This document shows, one piece after another, positions 55,560-62,846 of a stretch of DNA of 64,000 bases. The stretch is from CAYRMN01 sp964425575 (lineage in GTDB: Bacteria; Patescibacteriota; Patescibacteriia; 2-12-FULL-60-25). The notes beneath the pieces were generated by a model. That model was given only the letters and a program-made list of their open reading frames with translations, had not been told where the DNA came from and made no database searches. The DNA is taken from contig CAYRMN010000001.1 in the NCBI GenBank assembly GCA_964425575.1, positions 1 to 64,000 on the forward strand, written 5' to 3'. How positions within the stretch are numbered: the first letter of the stretch is position 1; each line of letters opens with the position of its first letter. The position numbers and the translations under genes are program-made.

Positions 55560-55991
55560 TCAGACCTCTTTGAGCAACGAACCGGCGAGTGCATCTACGA
55601 GACCGCCGTAGGCGCCCGAGCCCGTTCCACCGCTGGGATACCTCTGGGAGCCGAGCCTCGAACGATCCGGCTTGTAGCCGAGGCCTTCGAGGAAATTCGA
55701 TGCGCTAGCGGCCCATGCGCGGAGATCCTCGTCCTCCTCCCCAGGCCAGTAGACTCGTCCTTCCTGCTCCGCCGTGTGAATGTGGGCAAGGAGGCGCCCG
55801 TACACTTCCTTGGGGGGATGCTTCGTGCGCTTGCCCATGATCTGCTCTGGATCTGCCGTCAGGATGCTCTTGCCGGTGGAGAAGCAAAAGATAGAGCTGG
55901 CCAGATCCTCGTTCATGATCTCGCCTCCATCCATCCGCATGAGGACGCCAGTTCGGGACAAGATCAAGAGACGCGGTTGCGTAACGTCCAT
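55560..55991 (-). CDS. Orphan protein in GC-rich islet
   Basis: The 143-residue protein has no recognised family. It is hydrophilic, with a Trp/Glu-rich middle (YWPGEEDEDLRAWAAS) and a Gly-rich C-terminus. Its region is clearly richer in G+C than the AT-rich flanks, and it ends at a strong terminator, both suggesting recent acquisition. Upstream there is an inverted repeat CGGTAC-CATTT-GTACCG (56013-56029), possibly an operator. A plus-strand frame over the same bases (55485-56063) is less likely. Confidence 0.5.
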   Translation of the reverse strand: MDVTQPRLLILSRTGVLMRMDGGEIMNEDLASSIFCFSTGKSILTADPEQIMGKRTKHPPKEVYGRLLAHIHTAEQEGRVYWPGEEDEDLRAWAASASNFLEGLGYKPDRSRLGSQRYPSGGTGSGAYGGLVDALAGSLLKEV

Positions 55992-56287
55992 GTTTCACCA
56001 GTCTCGGAACTACGGTACCATTTGTACCGCATCACCCCTGACAAGGGTGCTTCCGAGGTATAAGCCGAAGATAACAATGTTTTATTCGTCAGCTTATATC
56101 CTGTAAGCACTTCGATGAAGATAAAGTCAATTTAGTTTAAACACAATACCATAAAATAAGTTATCTGTCAAGCATACTTTGCATTACAACAACTAAATAC
56201 GCACTTTCCGCTGACTAAGGCCTAATACAGTTACTCTAAAAATTGTTTTAATTTTTAATAAAAACTCTTGCGTCGTAAAACGTATGA

Positions 56288-56911
56288 CTACATTACTGGT
56301 GGCTGTGGCGGATACACATGAATATCAATCCACGCTTTGATACTGGCCGCAATATCTCGAATCATAAAAAAGATGATATTTCTGTATTGTTGAAGATCCG
56401 ATGGTACCCCAATGGCATCCATACCTAACGAATTACATAGATAAAGAGCTCGTCCCAAATGAAATCGCTGCGTTATGAGCACTGCTTTTTTGATGTGATA
56501 GACCTGTACAGCGCGTTTGCAGGTCTCATAGGTTCTATACCCTTCTGGGTCGGCTTGTATGTCCTCTGAAGGTATTCCGTTCTGGATGAGAAACGTCTCC
56601 ATGCTATCAATTTCATCTCGTTGAAACTTTCCACCGTCCCCACTCACGAGGATCGTTTTAATGCGCTTCTCGTCATACAAAGCCTTTCCAACGAGCAGTC
56701 GATCCCGTAGAGCATCTGAGGGTTGACCGCTGGGCAAGATTCCAGCTCCCAGCACAATCCCTATGGTTTGAGTTGGTACGTCCTCAGCTCTACTATATAT
56801 TTTTGATAGATATCTCAATTGTACATCTGCAAGCATGCAAAACGCGACAGTAAGGATTCCCGCTCCTCCGATCAAAAAAGAATATCGTGCGTGTCGGTAC
56901 ATACTATTCAA
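56288..56911 (-). CDS. YdcF/SanA-like DUF218 membrane-anchored protein
   Basis: The 207-residue protein has an N-terminal membrane helix (about 9-30) and a DUF218 domain: GIVLGAGILPSGQPSDALRDRL, LVSGDGGKFQRDEIDSM, TYETCKRAV and LITQRFHLGRAL. SanA/YdcF proteins affect envelope permeability; the biochemistry is not settled. It starts three bases after the rmuC stop, so the two form an operon. Confidence 0.8.
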   Translation of the reverse strand: MNSMYRHARYSFLIGGAGILTVAFCMLADVQLRYLSKIYSRAEDVPTQTIGIVLGAGILPSGQPSDALRDRLLVGKALYDEKRIKTILVSGDGGKFQRDEIDSMETFLIQNGIPSEDIQADPEGYRTYETCKRAVQVYHIKKAVLITQRFHLGRALYLCNSLGMDAIGVPSDLQQYRNIIFFMIRDIAASIKAWIDIHVYPPQPPVM

Positions 56912-56914
56912 TTC

Positions 56915-57976
56915 TTACGCCTCTTCCAACAAAGACGGCTTCTCAATCAACGGCGCTTCTTCAAGCGGAAGGGACGATCCAGTGATTCTCATGACATCTT
57001 TATCAATCTTCATGAACTCCTTCGCGGATAAATTGTATTGATTTACCGTTGTCCCAAGGTTTTTTCCAAGGCTACGAAAATAATTTTCATAGGCCGCCAT
57101 GTGGCGATTCAGATCAGTCACACGATCACGAATTTCCCGGGCCTGCTCCTCGATCTGCAGCGCGTGAAGACCCTGTAAAACGGTCTGAAGATAGGCCAAG
57201 AATGACGTTGGCGACACAATGATCACCCGATACTTTCCAGCTGCACGTTGAATCAAATTTTCGCCCTCTGTACCCAGTGCTCCAATTTTATTGACCAACA
57301 AGTCATAATAAATAGCTTCGTGAGGAATGAACATAAATGCAAAATCCATGGTCCCCTCCTCTGGCCGGATATACTTCGCCGTTTCCTGAATACGTTGCTT
57401 TAAATCATTCAAAAACAGTTTTTCTAGTCGCTCACGTTCAACCGGCTGCTGTTCTTGTGCAAACCGATTGTAATTTTCTAAGCTAAACTTTGAATCAATA
57501 GGAATGATCTTTTCCTTCACAAATACGACCGCGTCAACAATTTCGCCATCTCGAAACGCATACTGACGCTTGAAGCTATTTGGCGGCAATGTATTTTGTA
57601 AAATTGTTTCTAGATAATACTCACCCAATACTCCGCGTTGCTTGGGATTTTTGAGAATATCCTGCAGTTTTTCAAGCTGAACCGTTACATTTAAGACACT
57701 TTTCGTCGTCTCTTCAACACGAATAAGCTTCTCGGTAACATCTCGAATAATATTGTTTGATGAGGCAAAACTCTGACGAACGGCTTGATGCGTCTCCCCC
57801 ATTCGATCGCCTAAATCCTTCTGAAGCTGTGCAATTTGATTTTGTAGTAAAGTAAACGATTGAAGCTCAGGGCGTTCACTGCTCCCAAGGCGCTGTATGA
57901 GACTTGCAATATAGACAAGCCCTCCCACAACACAGATAAGAGCAATGATAGAAAGGGTGATGATGACAGGGTTCAT
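56915..57976 (-). CDS. rmuC: DNA recombination protein RmuC
   Basis: The 353-residue protein has an N-terminal membrane helix (about 3-25), a coiled coil (about 40-115), and the RmuC nuclease-like domain with RGVLGEYYLETIL, DAVVFVKEKIIPIDSKFSLENY and DFAFMFIPHEAIYYDLL. RmuC limits inversions at short inverted repeats, probably as an endonuclease. The ATG at 57976 is preferred over the one at 57994. Shorter than E. coli RmuC (475), mainly at the ends. Confidence 0.87.
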   Translation of the reverse strand: MNPVIITLSIIALICVVGGLVYIASLIQRLGSSERPELQSFTLLQNQIAQLQKDLGDRMGETHQAVRQSFASSNNIIRDVTEKLIRVEETTKSVLNVTVQLEKLQDILKNPKQRGVLGEYYLETILQNTLPPNSFKRQYAFRDGEIVDAVVFVKEKIIPIDSKFSLENYNRFAQEQQPVERERLEKLFLNDLKQRIQETAKYIRPEEGTMDFAFMFIPHEAIYYDLLVNKIGALGTEGENLIQRAAGKYRVIIVSPTSFLAYLQTVLQGLHALQIEEQAREIRDRVTDLNRHMAAYENYFRSLGKNLGTTVNQYNLSAKEFMKIDKDVMRITGSSLPLEEAPLIEKPSLLEEA

Positions 57977-58121
57977 AGTGATACATGAAAACATATCACA
58001 GGTTCACGCATTGATCTATCTTCTGTGTCGATTGATCTTTTTCTTCCTATTCACATTCTGAAAATCATTTGCTATCTTTTGTGAGCTAATACTATTTAAA
58101 ATACTAACTATCTTTCATAGT

Positions 58122-58484
58122 ATGATGAATTGGAATGCACCGCCAACCGATGAAGAAGAAAATCCCGAAGATTTTGGCTTTTCAGTCATGAATTTTGGCC
58201 AAACAATGCCTTTGAATGACGATGATGATGAGGAAGTAGACGACAAGAAGAAAGCCAAAGATGATGACGATGATAGCCCGCTTATCAAAGAAGATGAGCT
58301 GAGTCATGATACATCATCTATCAGCCCGCTAATTGGCATCCCTTCATCGTTAAACGATCCACATGATGAAATCGTGAATGAAGACGAGATTTGGGATGAA
58401 CGTAAACTCTTGGATCAACTTGAGCGTCAACAGCGCTATGAAGAACCTCCACTGGGGAGCGATCTTGGTGATGAGGAGGAATAA
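58122..58484 (+). CDS. Very acidic disordered protein
   Basis: The 120-residue protein is dominated by Asp and Glu (runs such as DDDDEEVDDKKKAKDDDDD) with no predicted fold or membrane helix. It could be a nucleic-acid-mimic or a flexible binding protein, but nothing identifies it. An ATG at 58125 directly after the first is the alternative start. Confidence 0.5.
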   Translation: MMNWNAPPTDEEENPEDFGFSVMNFGQTMPLNDDDDEEVDDKKKAKDDDDDSPLIKEDELSHDTSSISPLIGIPSSLNDPHDEIVNEDEIWDERKLLDQLERQQRYEEPPLGSDLGDEEE

Positions 58485-58643
58485 ACAAAAGAAAAAAGTA
58501 ATCTTGCGTCGTAAAATAAATATTTGGCATAGAGCTTAGATGCCTCATCTTCTTAAAGGTAATCATTTTATGTCAGATCGTGATTTAGGGTGTTGGAGTT
58601 GAATAAGAATGGATCAAAAATAGAAGAGTAAATAATTGTTGTG

Positions 58644-58652
58644 TGGTATTAT
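58644..58652 (+). promoter_or_regulatory. Extended -10 before 58660
   Basis: TGGTATTAT ends seven bases before the ATG at 58660. The AGGAGG at 58653-58658 is only one base from the ATG, too close to act as a Shine-Dalgarno, so the mRNA is probably leaderless. Confidence 0.5.
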
Positions 58653-58659
58653 AGGAGGC

Positions 58660-60075
58660 ATGCGGCTTCAAGCGAGTGTATTTGTATCTGTTTACACAAT
58701 AAGTCTTTTTTTATTTCCCATTGAAATATCTGCGGCACCAATTCCAGTACCCACTAGCACATCGCCCACAACGAATGCCACCGATGTCGTACCCGCGCCG
58801 CCTCCAAAAAATACAGATCCTCAAGCGACAGTCTTTTTTTCTCCCAGTTCACAAACCGTCCTTGAAGGCTCGACCTTTGATGTCTCCGTCTATCTCAATA
58901 CCCATAAAACGAGCATTAATGCGCTGGAGGTTCTTATTCGCTTTCCACCATCAAAACTGCAAATTGTCAGTCCGTCAGCTGGCAAATCACTCATTCAGCT
59001 TTGGCTGAGTCCACCATCCTATTCGCAAACAGACGGAACGATCCGTTTTGTCGGTATCATCCCAAATGGGGTTGTCACTCAAAGCGGTCTACTTTCCACC
59101 ATCACGTTTAAAGCACTTGCAAATGGCGAGGCGAATCTCAGCATTGCGCCATCATCAAAAATCCTTATCAATGATGGTCAAGGAACGGTTGCCTTTTCAG
59201 AATTGGGTCGTGCAACCTACACCATCACCCCTCAACCACCAGCCGGTGTGTCTGTTTTTTCAGATACCCATCGTTTTGAATCCACTTGGTATCAAAATAA
59301 AAATGCTGTTTTGAGCTGGGATAAAGAAGCAACCAGTACGGAATTTAGTTACGTGTTAGATGACAAGCCTTCCACCATTCCAGATGATGTTGTTGATAGC
59401 TCAAGTACGTCGATGAGTAGTCAAAAACTGACTGATGGATTGAATTATTTTCATATCAAAGCCAATAACCGTGGGATCTGGGGCCCTGTGACTCATTTTT
59501 TACTCCGTATAGACACTCTTCCTCCCGCCGCATTTCAGCCAGGAATCGACGTTGTTGGCGAAACAGACATCAGTCGCTACTTGATTAGCTTCTTAACCAC
59601 AGATTCCCTCTCTGGAATTGATCATTATGAAGTCGCCGTGATCGATAAAACGGAATCCGCCACAATTTCACCTGTGTTTATTCAAGCAGAAAGTCCATAT
59701 CAACTCTCAAACCCATCTTCACATCCATTGCGAGTTATCGTGCGTGCTGTTGATGGCGCAGGCAATACGCGTGATCAATCAGTAGATATTAATGTTGCTG
59801 CAGCCTCTACATTAAGCGCGAAGTCATTCAATTTTCTGCAAGCGAAGCTCGTTCTTATCCTGAGCGGAATTCTGATCTTTATTCTCCTCATGCTTATATT
59901 TCACTATTTATTTGGCCATCGAATCTATTCGCGTTTAAAAGAAGTCAGTCACTTAATGGAACATGAGGAAGAAATCAAAAAAATAGAACAAGAACTACAT
60001 GCCGCAGAAGCTGTTCCAAGTGAACCAAAGCCTCCAAATCAAGACAACTCCCAAAATCCCCTTATTGATGGATAA
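58660..60075 (+). CDS. Secreted cohesin-like surface protein with C-terminal anchor
   Basis: The 471-residue protein has a signal peptide (about 1-26, ending ISAAP), a Pro/Thr linker, a cohesin-type beta domain (about 45-190; SSQTVLEGSTFDVSVYL, ALEVLIRFPPSKL, TFKALANGEANLS), a second beta-rich region, and a membrane helix near 400-425 followed by a short charged coil. It should face outward, anchored at the C-terminal helix. Cohesin-like domains bind dockerin-like or other surface modules; no dockerin is seen nearby. It ends before a strong terminator. Confidence 0.72.
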   Translation: MRLQASVFVSVYTISLFLFPIEISAAPIPVPTSTSPTTNATDVVPAPPPKNTDPQATVFFSPSSQTVLEGSTFDVSVYLNTHKTSINALEVLIRFPPSKLQIVSPSAGKSLIQLWLSPPSYSQTDGTIRFVGIIPNGVVTQSGLLSTITFKALANGEANLSIAPSSKILINDGQGTVAFSELGRATYTITPQPPAGVSVFSDTHRFESTWYQNKNAVLSWDKEATSTEFSYVLDDKPSTIPDDVVDSSSTSMSSQKLTDGLNYFHIKANNRGIWGPVTHFLLRIDTLPPAAFQPGIDVVGETDISRYLISFLTTDSLSGIDHYEVAVIDKTESATISPVFIQAESPYQLSNPSSHPLRVIVRAVDGAGNTRDQSVDINVAAASTLSAKSFNFLQAKLVLILSGILIFILLMLIFHYLFGHRIYSRLKEVSHLMEHEEEIKKIEQELHAAEAVPSEPKPPNQDNSQNPLIDG

Positions 60076-60080
60076 AATAC

Positions 60081-60109
60081 AAAAAACTCTCATTAAATGA
60101 GAGTTTTTT
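60081..60109. terminator. Terminator after the cohesin-like gene
   Basis: A perfect stem AAAAAACTCTCAT/ATGAGAGTTTTTT with a three-base loop lies five bases after the stop codon. It works in both directions. Confidence 0.88.
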
Positions 60110-60156
60110 GTATGATCCCGATGAACCTCTCTGGCTGCGCCACGTGGAGTGAACGC

Positions 60157-60184
60157 AAAAGCTCCCGCTTTTGCGAGAGCTTTT
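60157..60184. terminator. Terminator-like hairpin
   Basis: AAAAGCTCCCGC-TTTT-GCGAGAGCTTTT forms a 12-pair stem with one C-A mismatch. It could stop transcription in either direction. Confidence 0.6.
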
Positions 60185-60336
60185 TACATGGTCGAGACGG
60201 AGAGACCTCTCTCGAACTCACAATCAGCGTCATCACCCTGCTCGAAAGCTACATCAAGGCAAACGCGGGACTGCGTGAGGTCTTGGCGTGGTAGCCTACG
60301 GCCCCGAGCCGAGCGACGATCCCTTTCAGAGCCGCC

Positions 60337-60404
60337 CTACACCCTTTCAGGTGTAGACCCATAGCAACAAGTGCCGGTCGGGAGACCGTTTCTGTTGCTA
60401 TGGG
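60337..60404. other. Tandem hairpins, possible structured RNA or site
   Basis: CTACACC/GGTGTAG (60337-60356) is followed after one base by CCCATAGCAACA/TGTTGCTATGGG (60358-60404), which encloses CGGTC-GGGA-GACCG. No T run follows, so terminator function is not supported. Confidence 0.45.
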
Positions 60405-60515
60405 CTATTTATGCCATGCCACCCGATTACTCGAATGGTTTAGGCATTGTGCAGATATGGTGCCGAATTTTGAGGGAGTTGGGAAGGGTGATGCTCGACA
60501 AAAAAAGCTAAAACA

Positions 60516-60575
60516 AAGAAGCGCACCGTCGAGAGACAGAGGCGCGAGGCTCCGTCAGATGACGGCGCGCTTCTT
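60516..60575 (-). terminator. Long terminator hairpin of the 60605 gene
   Basis: AAGAAGCGCaCCGTC (60516-60530) faces GACGgCGCGCTTCTT (60561-60575). On the minus strand it is followed by TGTTTT. It resembles in style the hairpin at 55464-55517. Confidence 0.6.
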
Positions 60576-60604
60576 CTCTCGCGCGGTGCGCGAAATGAGT
60601 TGGG

Positions 60605-60919
60605 CTATACTCCCTGGATCTCAACTGGCTCGCTCTGACCTTGCCAGACCCAGGTGTCTATCGCTTCCCTTCCTCCTTGATTGTCATCCATCTGTTTTTT
60701 CCCACCGTACGCATAGCGGGCGATGTAGACGAAGAAGTGGGTGTAGTTGACGACGGCTGCGGTATGGTTGGCGTTCAGCCGCTTGATCTCTCGTGCGTTC
60801 GAGATGTCGTCCTGAGTCGGAGCCGTCCCGCGACCTCGGTTGTCTTCTTCGTGGGCGTGGCCGTATGCCACCTTACAAGTGGCGTCGCTTTGAATGATGA
60901 CTCGAGTCTCTTTACTCAT
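60605..60919 (-). CDS. Orphan protein beside the serine recombinase
   Basis: The 104-residue protein (starting MSKETRVIIQSDATCKVAYG) is of no recognised family. It has a conserved-looking AYGHAHEED segment, an aromatic middle (NYTHFFVYIARYAYGG) and no membrane helix. The ATG at 60919 is preceded by GGAGG at seven bases, a textbook Shine-Dalgarno, and by a strong promoter at 60978-61006. This differs from the leaderless host genes and supports an origin on a mobile element. Confidence 0.55.
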   Translation of the reverse strand: MSKETRVIIQSDATCKVAYGHAHEEDNRGRGTAPTQDDISNAREIKRLNANHTAAVVNYTHFFVYIARYAYGGKKQMDDNQGGREAIDTWVWQGQSEPVEIQGV

Positions 60920-60977
60920 TTTTTGAGCCTCCATAGTCTATCCGAGCCGTCTGACGCTTTGAGCGTTTTGACCAACA

Positions 60978-61006
60978 AAAATAGCATAAAATAGGCTTTT
61001 TGTCAA
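60978..61006 (-). promoter_or_regulatory. Promoter of the 60605 gene
   Basis: On the minus strand TTGACA (61006-61001) and TATTTT (60983-60978) are separated by exactly 17 bases, with TGC extending the -10. Transcription starts about 50 bases before the ATG. Confidence 0.7.
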
Positions 61007-61052
61007 CCCTCATGGCATAAAACCCGCAAGTTTGGCTAAATAGTGGCAACCC

Positions 61053-62774
61053 GTGTCTATGCCCAGCACACCCCGTGACCTTTTGAGCATCCTACAATCA
61101 CTCTCAGGAGCCCAAGACCCCCTGACGCCACCGTCCGACTTGAAGTACGTCATTTACCTGCGAAAGAGTACGGAAAACATCGATAGGCAAACCCGCTCCA
61201 TTCAAGACCAGCTCATTGAGTGCCAACAGCTCGCGGACAAGCTCGGTTTGCGGGTGGTGGACGAAATCGCCGAACGACAATCGGCTAAAGACTCGGATGC
61301 ACGCATGATGTTCCGCAAGATGCTCGATGGTGCGAAGGCGGGAAAGTTTGGCGGTATCATCGCATGGCACCCTGATCGTTTGGCTCGTAACATGAAGGAA
61401 GCTGGGGAGATCATCGACCTGCTCGATCGAGGCATCATCAAGGATCTGCGTTTTGTTTCGTTCCAGTTTGAAAACTCCCCTATTGGGAAGGTGATGCTCG
61501 GAATGGCTTTTTTGTTCGCCAAGCAGTACTCCGACAACTTGTCCGTCAACGTCCGGCGAGGCAATCGGCGTAGCCTTGAAGAAGGGCGCTACGTCGGCAA
61601 ACCAAAACACGGCTACCGTCTCGATTTTGATCGCCGCCTACAGCCAGACGAGCCCTATTTTTCAATGATCCAAAAAGCCTTTGAGATGCGTCTCAAAAAC
61701 AAAACGCTGGATGAGATCGCGGACTATCTCAACCAAAACGGATATCAACAATGGGTCGGAGGAACGGCAAAACGAAAGCCGTATCACATGCGAAAGAAGC
61801 ACGTCTCCGAGATCATCCGTGAGCCGATTTAGGCGGGCGTGTTGGTGTATGGCCGCGAACCCGTTGATCTTGGTCGGAAGTACGATTTTCAGCCCGCCGT
61901 TTCTGTTGAGAACTTTCTGACGATCAACAAGACCGCGGAGCTTAGAGGCGGCTTCAAACTTTCAAAAGCCATGCGGAAGATAGGTGGCGGTTCAAGAAAA
62001 GCTGACTTCCTACGAGGCATGGTGCTTTGCGGTGACTGTAGCAAAACGATGATCGTCGGTATCAGCACCAAAAAAGATAAACAGACCCGAGAAATCACCG
62101 AACGTCGCCTTTATTTCCGATGTGAAACGGAAGGATGTCCATTCAAGAATAAATCAGTACGTGGCAAAGTCCTCATGGACTTCGTACTTCAGTTTACGCG
62201 GGACAACCCATTCACCTCCAAGGAGTGCTATCAGCACTACGTCGAAGAAATGAAACGGGAAAATGAGAAGAAGGTGGTCGAGATCGAGAACGATTTACGT
62301 TCACAAAATCGCATCCTTTCAAACCTCGCAGACCGCCGTCGCCGCCTCAAGGAAAAGTTGCTTGAAGAAACAGACCGACAGCTAACGGATGAGTTCAAGA
62401 TCGACCTCAAGGAGTGCGACGCTTCAATCAAGCAAAAACAAAAGTCTGTTGAGGCTTTGAAGGCAACTCGCGAAGGAGTACATCAATCCGTTCCTACGTA
62501 TGAGACTTTTCTTGAACTGTACGGAAACCTCGCGAAAAAGCTGGCTGAAACGATAGATATGCAATGGCGCGATCAGGTCATCCGAAAGATCTTCTTGAAC
62601 TTTACTGTCAAAGACAAAAAAGTGGCTTCATATAGCACAAAACCGCCTTTCAGCGGTTTTGTGGGACAAGGATCTGTCCTTGATGGTCGGGCTAGTGGGA
62701 CTCGAACCCACGGCCTCATCGTCCCGAACGATGCGCGCTACCAACTGCGCTATAGCCCGTTAAAGATATTATAA
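61053..62774 (+). CDS. Large serine recombinase with internal amber stop
   Basis: The first part (61053-61832) is the resolvase catalytic domain with the nucleophile serine in YLRKST (S39) and IAWHPDRLARN. After an in-frame TAG at 61830-61832 the same frame continues (AGVLVYGR) with the recombinase domain, a zinc ribbon (CGDCSKT...CETEGCPF) and a coiled coil. Relatives have Tyr or a similar residue at the TAG, so a one-base change has truncated it. The last 30 residues run through the antisense of tRNA-Pro, as in tRNA-integrating elements. GTG at 61053 or ATG at 61059 may be the start. Confidence 0.85.
62636..62663. terminator. Hairpin between recombinase end and tRNA-Pro
   Basis: CACAAAACCGC/GCGGTTTTGTG forms an 11-pair stem with T-rich ends. 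It can end tRNA-Pro transcription on the minus strand and lies inside the recombinase reading frame. Confidence 0.65.
62684..62759 (-). tRNA. tRNA-Pro (CGG)
   Basis: The minus-strand cloverleaf has acceptor CGGGCTA/TAGCCCG (C1-G72 as in bacterial tRNA-Pro), anticodon stem CATCG/CGATG around TTCGGGA (anticodon CGG), T arm GTGGG-TTCGAGT-CCCAC, discriminator A and encoded CCA. The reading frame of the serine recombinase crosses the whole gene in antisense. Confidence 0.93.
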
Positions 62775-62846
62775 AAAAATCGTGTGTGGCTGTGCGAGCG
62801 TATCAAACTCCACAAAATTGAGCAACTCGGCTACAGTGACTCACGT

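Larger units (their letters stand above)
60110..60604. other. GC-rich structured region of the islet
   Basis: 495 bp. It contains a terminator-like hairpin (60157-60184), a coding-like 3' fragment (about 60187-60294, ending LLESYIKANAGLREVLAW with GC-ending codons but no good start), two tandem hairpins (60337-60404) and the terminator of the 60605 gene. It may be the left part of an integrated element. Confidence 0.45.

Noticed and set aside
55485..56063. Plus-strand 192-residue frame over the GC-rich islet
   Set aside because: It starts inside the terminator hairpin of the minus-strand gene and has an Arg-rich composition typical of an antisense shadow in GC-rich DNA. The minus frame has the matching terminator and upstream control-like repeats.
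58653..58658. AGGAGG as Shine-Dalgarno of the cohesin-like gene
   Set aside because: Only one base separates it from the ATG, too close for ribosome binding. The extended -10 just upstream makes a leaderless start more likely.
61830..61832. TAG reassigned as a sense codon
   Set aside because: TAG correctly ends uppS, the FtsI-like gene, murF, glmS and others in this window.
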